Source: Prunus persica (Eukaryota > Streptophyta > Magnoliopsida > Rosales > Rosaceae). From it: a stretch of DNA of 64,000 nucleotides. Positions 1-13,871 of the stretch are shown piece after piece. Location: the NCBI RefSeq assembly GCF_000346465.2, contig NC_034011.1:25851941-25915940 (forward strand), in the 5' to 3' direction. The notes beneath the pieces are model-generated. The model was given only the letters and a program-made list of their open reading frames with translations. It was not told where the DNA came from and made no database searches. Numbering within the stretch: the stretch's first letter is position 1; each line of letters opens with the position of its first letter. Position numbers and translations under genes: made by a program.

Positions 1-2188
1 AGAGGACTGCCAACCAGTAAACTACGGCAGAGAGTTAAGGGTCGTTAGATGAGACAGTGTTTTCACACACTCATGCTGGTCTGAAAATTCAAAGGATGGA
101 GACACCCACTTTGTTCCGGAGCCAATCAGCTACCCAAACACTAATTATCATTTAATCTTTGATTATTTTGAGCAATTATTTGTGTGAATGAAGCAAAATG
201 GGGCTCTCAGAGCTTAGCAGCTGTCAGATTTGCACTCAGAAAATTAGGTCAACTTGCTTGCTTGGTGTTTCCCATTTTGTCCACAAAGTTTCAGGATTGA
301 AGGTCTGAAGTGAAGATTCCTGCTTTTACTTTTGTGGATTTTCCAACATTAGTGCAAAAGTGGCGGAATTGGAAAATAACAGCAGCTGCCGCGTAACCAG
401 TTCAGTTGGACAAATGTTCACTTTTTTTTATTCTTACAAATAATAGAAATCAAGCTAGAAAAGTATTCTGATTTTTCAACAGGGACAAGTTTTATTTTTG
501 TACCGACGATCATATACTATATTTTGAATACACACGATAAATCTAAATTATTACAAATTAATCTAATTTACAAAAAATAATTCAAAGTCGAATAAAAGAG
601 AGACGGCAACAACAGAGAGAAAAGTCTGGGACCCGATGACAGCCAGCGCTGGACTCACCATCAATTTAATTGTAGTTAGTGGTCCCTTCAATTTTAAGCA
701 GAGCACAACAAAACTCGAACCTCATCCACTCATCGCATTCTCATTTCACTGTCTCTCGGATTAAGATCGAAACCCTAATAGTAATATAATTTATTATTCG
801 TTAGTGCTGGTGTGGATGTGAACACAAACGACGTAATTACGCGCAATTACCTCTCTGCTTTTTCTTATTTACTTTGGCTTTTGTAATTTTCAACACAAAC
901 GACTTCTTTCGCGGCTCCACTCCATATGTCGTTTTTTTTAACACTCTGCGCATTTGCGTCACAATCGAGCCATAATTTCTTACGCAACCAAAAGCTACCA
1001 TCCAAATTTGCGGCAATTCATTAAACATGGAAAATCAAGCCTTTTATATGAGACAACATATATATTGAGTAGTTACCGACTCTGCGAGGCATTGCGTAAG
1101 ATTTTTGTTCACTTTTTCTCGTTGACTTTTTACAAATATATCAACTTTGAACTGTTTACATTTACACCCAAATGTGTACTTCAAAAGCCAATTTCACCAT
1201 ATGACGGATTTCTTTTCACTTTTTTATTTTTTTATTTTTAAAGCTATCTTAATGTTAAATTTCAACGAGACGGATCAACAACCCACTACTAGTGATACCG
1301 ATATTATCCACAATTTAATAATCTACAAAGCCTAATAGGCGTGGATTTTTATCTCAAAATATCTCAGTGTTATTAAGAGAGGAATTACTTATTATAAGTT
1401 GTAGTTTCTTTAATCAAGTTTCCTATGTGGAATTTTATATTCTTCAATACGTCCCCTCACGTGGGACTACTATATAGTGGGCCACACGTAGAGCTAAGTC
1501 CACATTGAATTTAATCATCTAGGTCTGTGTGCAACGGAAGATTCATAGTTTATAGTCGGAATTTGTCAAGTCGATAGCAACACCCAGTCAAAATGTGGCT
1601 TGTCAGTCGTGTCGATGATTACACCTAATCAAGGTGTGGCTAGTCTGAGTCGGAGATTGGGTTTGGATCGGAACTTGAAAAGTTACATGCACAAATAATT
1701 ACCAACCATTGATGTGCCCAAATCTTATACATGAATGGCTATATTTAGGGTTTGGGGTTGATAATTCTACCAACATCATAACTCAAGTATCATATATGTG
1801 AACAGTATCATACATGAGCTTTGAGAAGAAGAGAAGATTTGCTAACAAATTTACAATAACCTTAATGCAAATCCGTCTTTGCATTCAAGTTTGATTCTCA
1901 TTCTCGTAGACTATGATAGTTTACAATATCACCTATCAAACAAAAAGAATTGCAAGCCAAAAAAACTAAATCCATGCCAAAATGAAATACAAGCCATAAT
2001 TGATCTGAACAAACAATTAACTTAAACTTTTCAATACACTAACCTGTACATGTACGGGAAGTAAATTAGGTCCAAAATAAGCATAAGCCGTCTAAATCTA
2101 TAACTTAGATATGCTTGGAGAAAAAAACAAAACTATAATTAAGCTTATAGTGAGGCCAAAACTATGATTAGGAACCTGCACCTGCCAA
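1..2188. other. Intergenic region, no supported gene
   Basis: No ORF here has coding character; the longest are under 100 codons, AT-rich and unlike any family I know. An AAACCCTAA-like telo motif near 772-779 and a CACGTG G-box near 1458 suggest regulatory sequence, possibly the 5' flank of a gene left of the window. The part from about 1900 probably includes the 3' UTR of the minus-strand DUF1645 gene. Confidence 0.5.
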
Positions 2189-3061
2189 TCAGAGAGCAGG
2201 GAAGGTCCTACTCATGGCGTTGACGCTAGCAAAGAACCCAACGAGGTCTTGCCTGTACGGAAGATAAGACCGTCTCTTGTTATACCCGTCCTTGGCCACC
2301 GTCTTGTTCCTCACGTAGAACGCCTCGTGCGCCATCGACACCGCCTTCGACCCTTTGGGCTTGTTTGGCCCGCCTCCCGATCCAGGCCCGGACCCGGACC
2401 CGGAGCTCTTCTTAATTTCCTTGGGTTCTTCTTCTGCTGCCTTTTTGGAGCTCGATGACAAAGGGGTCAAGAACACAAACGAGTCCTTGCTACCGCTTTC
2501 GCTGTTGCTCCGCCGCAGCAAATCCTTTATGCTCCACCGCCTGGACGACGAGGTTCCGGTTGACTTGCTCTTAATCTTGCACTTCCCGCGAGCGTCTTGT
2601 GCCACCACTGATTTCGGCATCCAAACGCAGTACGTCCCCTGTGGGACCGAGTCCAGTTCGTCCACATCGGAGGACGACGATGACGGCAGAGCAGCAGCAT
2701 CGTCTTCATCCTCCTCCTCCTCGACAACCTCCTTATTATTAGGGGCGGCCGCGAGATCTCGTTGACTTCTGTCAAGCAGAAGGTCGCGGTTGAATACGGG
2801 GAAAACGGGACCGATCTGGTTGTCGTCAAAGAATACCTGGCTTCCGGAACTTTGAAACGAGACGAACTCGAAGTCGTCGTCGACGTCGTCGTTTCTATGA
2901 TCATCGTGTTCTTTCTGTTCAGCGGAGTAATTGGATTTGTGGAGCAAATTGAGGTTGTCGAACTCTCGGCAGACTTTGGCTGCGACGTCTGCAAGTTTGT
3001 CGGAGGAGTAGCTGTTGAAGCTGGGACAGACCAGTCCCTGTTCGAAATCTTCGTCTTGCAT
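2189..3061 (-). CDS. DUF1645 family protein
   Basis: Intronless 290-codon gene. An N-terminal block with FEFVSFQSS followed by PVFPVFNRDLL is the signature of plant DUF1645 (PF07816). The middle is low complexity: an acidic EEEEDEDD stretch, a Ser run, and a Gly/Ser/Pro stretch near residues 215-230. The C-terminus (YLPYRQDLVGFFASVNAMSR) is the second conserved DUF1645 block. No signal peptide or membrane segment is visible. Molecular function is unknown for the family; Arabidopsis members are small, often stress-responsive genes. The ATG at 3061 is the first in frame and precedes the conserved block. The region just upstream (3062-3200) has a poly-T/poly-A tract and TA-rich boxes that could supply the TATA element. 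Two long antisense ORFs over this gene come from its GC-rich codons and are not genes. Confidence 0.88.
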   Translation of the reverse strand: MQDEDFEQGLVCPSFNSYSSDKLADVAAKVCREFDNLNLLHKSNYSAEQKEHDDHRNDDVDDDFEFVSFQSSGSQVFFDDNQIGPVFPVFNRDLLLDRSQRDLAAAPNNKEVVEEEEDEDDAAALPSSSSSDVDELDSVPQGTYCVWMPKSVVAQDARGKCKIKSKSTGTSSSRRWSIKDLLRRSNSESGSKDSFVFLTPLSSSSKKAAEEEPKEIKKSSGSGSGPGSGGGPNKPKGSKAVSMAHEAFYVRNKTVAKDGYNKRRSYLPYRQDLVGFFASVNAMSRTFPAL

Positions 3062-6000
3062 ATTTTTTTGTTTTTTTGTTTTTTTGTTTTTTTGTTTTTG
3101 TTGTGGGGGAGAAATAGAAGGGTTGTAAGTTGGTTTTCCCTCTATGTTTATATATAGAGAGAGAGAGATATATATATATATTATAGATATATAACGTGGG
3201 GCAGGAGCAGAGGAAGGTGGTAATTAAATCAATAAGTAATTAGGGATTAAATAAAGTTGTGATATTATTAACGGTGGAGTCTTTGGGCTTCTCATAATAA
3301 GTGTGTTTCTTTCTTGTTTCTAAGGTGTTACGTGTGTGAGCGTGTTGGTAAACTTTCCTTATTCTTTCTTATCGCTCATTAATTTCACACGTTTGACGTC
3401 GTTACCCCGCGAACGTGTCCGCGTGTCTGGATACAAAGGCGAGATGCACCAAAAAGGGCAATATCTTGCCACACAAAAAGACAAAGGGAAATAAATCAAC
3501 AATTCCTTGTTAGAGTTGGATGCTTTTTTGGATTGGGAAAACAAAGAAAGCAAAATAGGCAAGTTAATATAAGGAATCTGATTTTTTGTCTCAATTTTAG
3601 AAAAGTTGTTTTTTTTGAGAGTGATTCTTTTCAAATCATTTTAGGTTTTAGTTGGCTTAGATCATTTGGGAAAGTTTTGCCTATCTCCTATATTGCTATT
3701 GGGATGACCGTTCGATGATCTAATAAACTTCTATCACTATTTATCAACAAAAAAAAGTTATTAGGTTGTTAACATTGTAAAATGGTCACTAAAAGTGCCT
3801 TTCTCTATTTTCTTTAATTTTGAAACGGCTATTTATGTTAAAACTTACACTCTTATCTTGTCTTTGTCCCAATATAATTTTCTATTTTGTTTTTCAACTT
3901 GTCTAATTATGATATTATATATTGCACGAGTTATAAATATAATTTTTTACTAGCGTGTGACAGAAGATTCGAACTTAAAATCCTTTTAATATTGAGAAGA
4001 TAAGTACTAATACATTAGTAACAATTAAGTGGTAACAAGTTACAAAGACTTGACGGATTCTGTATTAAATAAAGAAAAATAAAATAAGACAAATAACATA
4101 ATTCAATTCAATTCATTCTAATTTAAGTAGGAATTAGGAATTAGTAAATATGTCATTACTGGAGTAGAATGGATAAGATAAATTTACCCTAGTTTCTTTG
4201 GTTTGATAGACAATAAGAATGAAACAAGGCAGTATTCAAACAGATCACTGAAATGTGGTGGTTCTAGAACTAACCCCATGCCAACCCCGTGGGGCCGTAG
4301 ACTTCTAGAAGGAAAATCGTGCACCAGAAAACCAGCAGAGCCGTTGATAAAAGTGACATGGAAATTAATAATGGGGATAGGAACAGCATAGGATAGCTAG
4401 ATAACCTTGTTTTGGAAGCAATATCAATTTCAATATGCAATTATTATTATTATTATTATTATTATATGCAATTTGGCCTAAATTGAGGGGGGGGAAATCC
4501 TCTTTGAAACACAAGAAGCCACATGAAGCCATGCCAAAGTTACGTTTATATGAATAAAAAGCCGACTACTAGTGTGGACTTTTGAGGTTATGTTACTATC
4601 AATTTCAATTCAATGTGTCGCCTAATTGCTGACCTTATGCGTATAGATAAAGTTTAGAGATATTTAGTGATAGACTCATTCTTAGCACTAATATTATAAA
4701 TAAATTATACACAATTGAATTTCTATAAACAAATCCAAAAAATGACAGCTGATTTTATTGAATTTAATATTGATTATTAAATTACTTTGATGCTCTATTG
4801 AGTGTTTTGGGTATTTTTATGAGATTTTGGGGTTGAGCTTGTTTTAAGAAATAGATGGCAGTTTTGTAATTTATAAGAAGTTAAAAACTTTTTTGTTATG
4901 TTGTAAATGAGTTTTGGGTGTGTTTTTAAAGTCTATTTTATATGGGGTATTTTTATAATTTGGGCCCCTATATTGGGTATAATAGTGAATCTCTCTAGAG
5001 TTTACTGATTCTCATGTCTAAGCACACATTATACATACGTATGCACATACTTCATATCATCACATGCTCTTTGTGGTGTAGGAGCGGTTGATACACAAAT
5101 ATATTTCAATAATAATTAGACTTTGCCATTGTTAGTAGAAAAGGCACGTGGCCAGATATAACCCACATTATTAATTTGCAAGTCTTGTTTAATTACTGTT
5201 TAAATGCCAGAACACGTATTTTATATACCAGAGATATGATCAGTAAATACGATATATGTAATAGTATTACTCAACTTCTCGTTTCATTAGTAATTTCTAA
5301 AGTGACAATATACCTAAACCCTAAATAAGAAGAAAGTTCCAAAGTCCAAGTTATTTATATTCCAAGGACTGCTTAATCAAACATTAAAAAACTCTTGAAC
5401 TCAGAGGCAGAAGCCATCCACTGGTCTTGAATGTCAAGGTCTCCTCAGTCTTTTTAATTAAGGAAAATGAAGCACTCTATAGATTAATAGATTATTATGA
5501 AATCCGTTAAATAACGTGAAAAACACAAAAGGGAATGTATCTCCGGCTACAAGCACAACAAACCATTTGCCAAAAGTATCTTGGAAAAAAGATTGTGCTG
5601 AAGAAAGTGCTTACTTGAAAAGCGGAAGCAAGGGCAGCAAATTGACCTTCTCCTCATGCCAGCCAGACTAGCAATTTGTGTTTCACACAATAAACAATGG
5701 AAGCCAGGCCACTGGCCAGCCTTGAGCCTTTCAAATAAAACGCATCCGTACTGCACGCTAATGCATGCTAAACGTCTCTTAATGGCTTTTGCTTTGTGGA
5801 GGTATTAGTGTTAATTATAAACTAATAATCCACCACGTGGGTTAACTTTCCTCTGGTTAATGCAATTAGTTATATGTTCTTGGTGGACCTTCCAGCTCCA
5901 TTTGATATCTTACATCTTGACTGTAATGTTGATCTGCAAAATTAGTGGGATTAGATTTGCAGTAATCACCCTCTATCAATCTTTTTAATTTTTAATCTCT

Positions 6001-6380
6001 GCGTCATTTTAATCATGGTTTAATTGTTACTTTAGTGTGCAAAAACCATAGGCTGCAGCAAGCAATTGCTGGTTTAACTTCACTTTAATGGGTGCAACTT
6101 GCAAGATTAAAAATTGGGACATGGCATCGGGATATCAAACTGGATCTTCTTTTTGTTTTCTTATAATTTGATATATCATCAGCTTTACATGGCTAAACCT
6201 ACAAGGGGGTGAGTGGTATACAAATACATGTCCTGTCCACTACAATACTCATTTGGCCATTGCCCCAACTTACACTTCAAATGCCTCTCCCAAACTGTCA
6301 AACATATACACAAACAAACCACCAACTATCCCCTCATCTGATCACATAAATTCATTACCCCACTACTACGGTTCGGCCCT
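3062..6380. other. Intergenic region between DUF1645 and the flippase gene
   Basis: AT-rich DNA with no supported gene. The first few hundred bases upstream of 3061 should hold the DUF1645 promoter. G-box cores occur near 5143 and 5833. The last 150-200 bases before 6380 are probably flippase 3' UTR. Short ORFs here show no family resemblance. Confidence 0.5.
4441..4465. repeat. (ATT)n microsatellite
   Basis: A run of about eight ATT/TTA units in intergenic DNA. Confidence 0.9.
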
Positions 6381-9300
6381 TCACAATTCTCTAGCCCTCA
6401 ATCTCCGCTTCAGGTGCTCTAGTTTGCTACTCAGTCTCAGAGGCAACTCGCCAGAGGTCTCATCATGGTTTGAACCTTCTAATCGTTTCTGTTGTATTAC
6501 ATCATGACGCATTGGTTTAAACCGTGTCTGGAAAGCCCGGTATGAGAAATATGGTAGCAAAGTGCAAATGACGACGAGGAGGGTCACTAGCCAATACAGA
6601 GGACTGGGAGCACAGGCTTCCACAAGAACTTTGTGCGCTGTTGTGGAAACATTCGGTGAGACGGAACCGTATATCACCAAGAAAATATACCAGAAGGCGA
6701 TACTTCCCCAGATGAAGAAGTGCTGGATCCAAGTGAAGTAATTGATGGAGAGTGCCATTTGGCAGTTTACAACCCACACTACGCAAGTGTACATTGTGAC
6801 CCCTAGGACTTCATAGTCAACTACTTTACCATCTCTACGGAGAGCCTGGCCAACCATGGAATTGGTGGTGAAGAAGAATATAATTATGGAGCTCAAAACG
6901 CCATTAACCATCCAACCCAGTATGCGGGTCCAGCTGAAGAGGAGGTTCTCCACTCCCTCCAGATACAAGGAGGGATACTGTCAGCAGAACAAGAATGAAC
7001 AATAAATAACTCTCGTAGCTCCAGAAAGCTTCAAGGACTATAATTGCTAACAGATATGAAGCACATGCTACTAGAGCTGATAATTGCTAACAGAACTCTT
7101 AAAATGGAATACCCTAATTACCAAACGCCAAGCTATATAGCAGTAACATGGAGAATATATCATGATTTTGCAGTCAACTGTCACCTTAGAGCTATAGCTT
7201 GTTCAGTATCCTTTACCCCCTGAATACCCATTCATTTTTCCTTATTAGTATATTAAGCTCTTCAAAAGAGAAAAACTGTATACCTTGAGGCATAGTCGTG
7301 CAGAAACATCCTGATCAAAAACACCAAGAGCAATCACAGGAAGTGATGTGAAGAAGACATTGTAGAATGACATGTACCAATCATTGTAAGCAGGTTGACC
7401 AGAGAAAGAAGCATGGGCCTCAAACCAAAACAGAGTAAACCCAAATGTAATGTTCTTGTAGAAGAAGTAGCATATCTGCATTAGCCAAAAAGAATAGAAT
7501 GGCACCTATCAACAGGGCATGCATAAATTTGTTGATTCTTTGTTGCCTACGCCTCCAGACTATGCCAAACATATTACAAATTACAACGCAATTATATTGG
7601 CAATAATCCTGCTAATAAGAAGGAAACTGAAAGCCAGAAGATTAAAAAGAAACAATGATTGTCTACTTTGAAGGGGTGGCTTTGGTTCCTCAACTTATTG
7701 AGGGAAGAGCATTTTTATTTATTTCTTTTTAATTTTGCTTTTTGGTGACAACTATAAGAAACATGTTTTACCATCATTGATATGCGCCTGTAGCACCAGT
7801 GCCCATGTACAAGCAAGAGCCGCTCCAAAAAACGGAATTGAGCTATGGAAAAATCACTGGCCATTACCGCCTGTGTTTAGGAATCAAAGGGAATCAGATT
7901 CAGAAGCTGGGTGTAAAATATAATTTTTTTAATTTACATGTCTGAGAGCTGTCCGACCAAAAATCACAATAAACAACTATTGGTAAATAGTTTGATAGAC
8001 AAATATATTCTCTATTCTCACGGCTTTCATAAGATGCCGAAAAATTAATTTCTCCACCAGCAGCAGATCAAATATATATTACTAACCACTGGGAAACAGA
8101 CATACAACATGGAGACTAGCTTTAACTACTTTGACAGAAGTCTGGGCATATATGTCTTTTACAAGCAATATAAACATGTGAATATATTAAAAGAAAATAG
8201 AATACTAGAACAAGGATGCACTGAAGATGTTGAAGAATAGAAAAAATATGTATGTGAAATGCCACATTTGTGCAGCCCCAGAGGAGTTCGGAATGAAGGC
8301 ATGCTATGTTGATTATTATTGGAAATCATGCAAAGGTGTACAAATCAGCTCAAAAATAGTCACCTGCATCCCTTCAACACCACTAATGCCAACTCCAATA
8401 TCAGCTTCTTGAAGCATGCCAACGTCATTTGCACCATCACCAACAGAAAGTGTTATTTTACCTGTTCCAAGTTTTACCAATCTCGTAACCTGCACATATT
8501 TAATAGTTCTATCAGTTTATTTGATGCCAGCAGATAGCCATATGAAAAAACTTGGATAATTTGGATTGACATGCTCATGAGCAAGATACTTACAAGAGCT
8601 TTCTGTTTGGGTGTAGAACGGCAACATATAACAGAAGCACAATTAATTGCAAGCTCAAAAAACGATTTTTCCACATCCTTCTTGAGTGAAAATTCCAAGG
8701 ACTTTCCATCAATTATTAAGCCAAATGACTTAGCTGGGCTAGAACTTTCTTTAGCTTGATTAATTTGCAAAACACCTTCTCCAATTTGCTTCCTTATGCT
8801 TTCAAGAGAAGCCTTATAACAATCAAGGTTTCAGAAATTACCTGAGGGAAAAAGAAAAATAACGGAAAAAGAGAATGTCATGGTTTTTTGCTTTAGGATT
8901 CTGTACCTTCTCAACTGCCTCTTTATTCCCTTGTTTCGACAAGGCATTTATATCTGGCAAATCAAGACTGATGACAATCTGTTTCATATCTTGTCTAAGT
9001 AAACTGCAAGCATACCTGTAAAATTTACAAAAACTATTAGTAACAAAAAATTTAAAATAACTACAATATGTAATTTGCAGAAAAACATAATCTATCATTA
9101 AAACTGCTGACATACCCTATGTTAACTGCAGTTTCCATCTTATCCCCAGTCAATACCCATATCTTTATCCCAGCCTGGGCAAGCTTGTTGATACATTCAG
9201 GAACCTGCGTCCCAGAGAACAGTATCAGTATGGAATTATTAATCTAGGAACGCAAACAATCCTTTATGAATATAAAAGTATGCTAAAGTTTTGTTATTCT

Positions 9301-12300
9301 GATATGAACTTCCAATTCACATCAGTATTGAATTGCACAGGGCTCTAAATTCAGGGAGGACACAATAACAATTATTGGGAATAAACTAATCCCGGTGAAA
9401 AGACTTATCACAAATGCTATCAAAATTTAATATTCACCCCCTTTTGCAGTTTGTCTTCAACAGCTGTAACACCAAGTAGAATTAAATCCGTTTCAATCTT
9501 ATCAGCAACCCCATCCACCAATAAATCTCGACCTTCGGTGACAGAAGATTTGGCCTTCAGAAACTCCTTTTCCCATATTTTCAATTCTTCTTCACCGAGC
9601 TCGCGGTATGCAATCACCAAAGTTCGTAAACCTGCTTCAGCATATTTATGAATGTGCTCCTTGGTCTGATCCTCAAACTGCCGCCCAGCTTTTGCAAGCT
9701 TTTCAAAAATTACACTGGACATATGCAGATAAATGAAAATCATGGATTCAACAGACCCTACTGGCAACTTCAAACGGTGAACTGTAAGCATGAGAATTCA
9801 AGAGTCTAACCTGTCTGCACCCTTGCAAAGGAGCAAATATTTATTTTCTGGACTCCTTACAATTACCGACATTCTTTTCCGCGAACTACTGAACTCTAAG
9901 ACTTGAAGAAGCTCGTATTCCCTGGGATATAGAAACTTAGTCACATTATGTATGTATGTATGAGCTCACACATATATATTGTACAAAGCATAGGTTGTAG
10001 TAAGTAACTAAAATAAGTAATTAGTAACATGTATGTATGAGCTGGCACATATATACGCATGCCGTAATTGTTATGGCCTTCCAGACGCTTAAAGACTACA
10101 AGGAGCCTGAATGTAAAAATAAACAGGTGACAGTACAGATGGAGCTAACCTGTCAACCTTTTTCCCAGTTTCAAAATCCAACTCATGCAATGATATGCTT
10201 GCTTGTGTCCTTTCGAAAAACTCAAAGCCAAGCTCCCTGGCAGCTATGACAAAAGCTGCTTCATCTGGCGATTCAGCTTCATAGGTAATTTCTCCTGATT
10301 TTTTATCGACAACTGGAATGGCTGTATGACACATTGCTAAAACCCGAAGGAATTTCTGTATTGTGTCTGAATGAGGTTCATTGACCCACTGGCCATTCAT
10401 GATGCGTTCGTCTCTAAAGTTAAAACCCTTAACTGACTTTCCAGAGGCAACAACATCACTAGTATCTCCGAGTACATCAGATGATATGTCACCAGTTTTA
10501 GGCTGTCCATCCCTTCTCTTTGCCAGTGCCCTCTCCACTTCTGTCATACCATGGCCATAAGCAGTGCCTGCAATCGAGCATTTAATAAACTCCATGGAGT
10601 TACATGTCAATGTACCCGTTTTGTCAGAAAGTATCATATCAACCTGGCCAAGTTCCTCATTCAGATTAGACGTGCGTGCATGAGCTGGCCTATCTGTTTC
10701 CTCATAATACATATCCTGATCTTGGTTAATGAAAACACTCTGTAGTACCTTCACGATCTCTATTGATACATACAGAGATATTGGTATCAGATATCCATAC
10801 AACATAAGGGCAGTCAAGAAATGGAAAAAAGCAGCAAGTGCTGGTCTTTTGGGGTCATAAAACACAGTGGTATGATCTGGACGAAGATACCACCTTCTAT
10901 ACTTTCCACCACTGATATCTCGTTTAGTGTCAATTCCGAAAAAGACAGATCCAACAAAGGCTATCACAACCAGAGTACTGAAAAGAATGTAGATTATCTT
11001 ATCCATTTTCCTCTCAATTTTACTTCTCTTTGAAGGAGGATCTGTAGCATTCTGCATCACTTTCGTGTCGTGACCAGTAAACACAACAACACCATAGACA
11101 TATTCAGTGTTTTTCAGCTTAGAGTCTCTTAAGAGCATCTGTTGTAAGGAAAGTGGGTAAGATTTGCCATCATAGTACAAAGTCCCAACAAATGAATACA
11201 GATTTTCATTCGGGTCCTCACACTTGATCACTGCTTTAAATTTTTCCAAGGAATTTTCATCCTGAAGATGGGATGTCGCCTCCAATGCATGCTTCAATTT
11301 TAAATTAGTTTCTCCATCAAGGTTCATAGTTTCAACATAGCAAATCCCATCCTCATAGCTCGATGAAAGCAAAAGCAGATCAGCAGGAAAGTACTCATCC
11401 TTGTGCACCTTCACAAGATCACCAACTCGGAGTTTCTTCCATCTGGTCTCGTAGAAAGTATAATTCCTACCATAAACTCTAACCTTTCGATTGTTTGCCT
11501 CAATATCCTGAAACCATTCAAGATATAGCCAACTTAATTAGGACAAACAAATAAATAAACATCAAAACATTAATTTGAAGGTATCCTAATAATGTTGCTC
11601 TTTCCAATTATGCTGCACCCATTTTGGATATAGACAGTAAGCATCAATACATACTAAAATGATGTACACAATCTCCATCGGTACAAATTCTCAAAAGACC
11701 GTTTGCAACAAATATGACTACAAAATGTAAGTTGTAACCTTCCCCGCAAAACATTAACAAAAATATACGTTGATTGTCCGATTAACTTTTACTCTTTCAA
11801 ACTGCTGGCCCCCCTTGCCCACCCCAGCGGGAGAGAGTTACAATAGAGGACCATAATTCTAATGCAATTATACTCCAAATTCTTTACAGAGTTATTCAAA
11901 AATGACTAAATAAGCTTAAGCTATCGCTTGTAAAATCAACGGTGCAATGCATTGACATGTAGATAATTACCTGTTTTCTTCGCCTCCAATCTTCAACAGC
12001 TTCCTTAGCCATAGTAGCTCCAATCACCACTAACAAGGGCGCCAGAACACTAACAGCTTTAAAAGGCGCCAATGGACTAAATGAAACACAAGCTACAACA
12101 AGAAAGTATATATTTGCAACCCTCCTAAACTGCTCAAACAAAGACTTGGGAATAAAATTAGCTGCCGTATACTTGGTAGTCGAAACATAATTTCCCCTGT
12201 GTCTTAACTGAAGTGCGTCAGGATTATCAGGGTCATTACAATGCACAACCCTTGAGAACCCTCTTTCCCCAATTTGGGAATGACTATCATGGAAAGGAGA

Positions 12301-12369
12301 TCGAATACATGAAAACGAATAGAGTTTGCTAAAATGTATCCCTCTCCTTGTCTTCCGCCCTTCCGTCAT
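6381..12369 (-). CDS. ALA8: Phospholipid-transporting P4-ATPase (flippase), ALA8-like
   Basis: Eleven exons, all phase-consistent: 12369-11971, 11507-10150, 9921-9811, 9714-9438, 9204-9116, 9015-8907, 8812-8594, 8489-8364, 7870-7772, 7475-7284, 6977-6381; 1191 aa. P4-ATPases move aminophospholipids from the outer to the cytosolic leaflet, usually with an ALIS/CDC50 beta subunit. Visible motifs: N-terminal NYVSTTKYT and [12 protein letters not shown]; actuator DGET (about 197-200); the P4-specific PISL in TM4 (about 375); phosphorylated Asp in DKTGT (about D428); nucleotide-domain [10 protein letters not shown]; hinge GDGANDVG (about 871-878); and six C-terminal TM helices around [17 protein letters not shown]. 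Wording such as SKLYSFSC and [23 protein letters not shown] matches the ALA8 branch (ALA8-12) better than ALA4-7. No disabling change is seen. Paralogue identity rests on recall; the family call is secure. Confidence 0.95.
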
Positions 12370-13871
12370 TTTTGCAAGGTTGCACCCTCAAACTCAGTCA
12401 CTAAATTCTCCCTCACTCAAATTTCCATCCACATTCCCTTTCACTTTCCGGGAAAATCACCAACCAACCAAACAAGTCACACCTACTTCCCAAAACACAA
12501 AATTTCCACCATCCCGTAGTCAATATACCCGGAGTTAAGCAAACACATTGACCAATCAAACAAAATTCTCTACCAGTCTAGGCCAATGGAGTAGCAGATC
12601 ATTAACACAATCTACCCAAATTTGACAAAACCATTGGAGGAGCTAAAAGATCATAACTTGAGCGACACATAAGAGCTTTGAATGCCTTGCGTAGCCAGAG
12701 ACACAAAGTCGGTGAACAAAGTATATATCTTAAAGCTCCATTTTGATCCCACAGACTAATTATTTAAAAAAGAAAAAAAAGGCAAAAGTAAAGAAAGGCT
12801 GATGATTTTAACTTAAAACAAAGATTGCAAGTGCTACAGAGCTAAAACTAGGACGGGAATTTTAGGAAACCCTAGAAGAAGTTGTGTTTCAGAGAATTCC
12901 TTACTTCCATTTCCAGGCTGCAGAGATCTCTTTCTTGTGGTTGCTTGTTTGGTTTCAGCTAAAATGTAGAGAGAGTAAAATAAAAAAAGTGAGCTTTGTA
13001 TGAGTAGTAGTTAGCTTTGCCGCTTTAGTAAGCAAAAGCTGGGGACATGGAGGGGAAAGAGATCTATATATTTTATATATAGGTAAAATAGGAGTCGAAG
13101 CAGGTGATCATGGCCGTACACAGAGTGTAATGTAGTGATTGAGTGAGACTCGAGTCTCTCGAGTCTGTAGACGATGAAACATGACGTGAGGCAGATGAAG
13201 ATCGTTCTCAATCTTTGCCGCACACGTGGCTGATTGAGCCGCTGGGTCCTTCCCCCTTTGACCGCTCCCCTTCCCCTTCCCCTCGCAAAAGCAAACAAAA
13301 CAATTCCTTGTCCTCCTTTTTCCTTTTACTCTTTAATTATTTCACTTTGGGAAAGAAAAAAAATATTACAAAAAAATTTATGCTGACAAACGGACGAAGA
13401 AGAAAAAAACGAAAAAGGAAAGGGCGCCTTGGACGACGTCGTTTTCTCTTGAAACAGTTATTTTAAGCACATTTTGTTTTGTTCCATGGTTTCATGGTTT
13501 CACCTGCACAACTGCACAAAATTTAAAGCTTGACTTGACACGGTTTTCCTTGTGTCCTTCCCCCATGGTGTTCTCAATCTCAACTTCTGGTCCAAAATTT
13601 AAAATTAAATAAAGGTGAGGGATCTGCCTAGTCATCTATTTGTCTACGAGCTTGCAGCTTAATTATATATGCGTGGAACAACAAAAACTTATGCTTAAAT
13701 AATCAATTTTAAGAAATTAAACTTCCCTTATTGTTCAGATGCTCATGGCTCAAGTCGTTAATAATATTCACTTATACACTCGAATTTCATATGTGCTCAG
13801 TGATTTCAATAGATGATGAATTGATTATATGAATTAGTTGAGAATGTGTCAAGCTCTAATATATAATTAGA
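12370..13871 (-). promoter_or_regulatory. Flippase 5' leader and promoter region
   Basis: Upstream of the flippase ATG. On the minus strand a good donor (GAA followed by GTAAGG) lies at about 12903, so a leader exon upstream of it (about 12904-12965) with a leader intron is likely. I could not fix its acceptor. TATA-like TATATA lies near 13065-13080 and a CACGTG near 13223. Confidence 0.4.

Noticed and set aside
2355..3157. Plus-strand ORFs of 131-136 codons opposite the DUF1645 gene
   Set aside because: They mirror the Ser/Asp/Gly-rich codons of a clear minus-strand DUF1645 gene and contain no family motif.
13231..13242. TGATTGAGCCGC, the first 12 bases of miR171
   Set aside because: The match stops there (the next bases differ from the mature miRNA) and no complementary arm is visible nearby.
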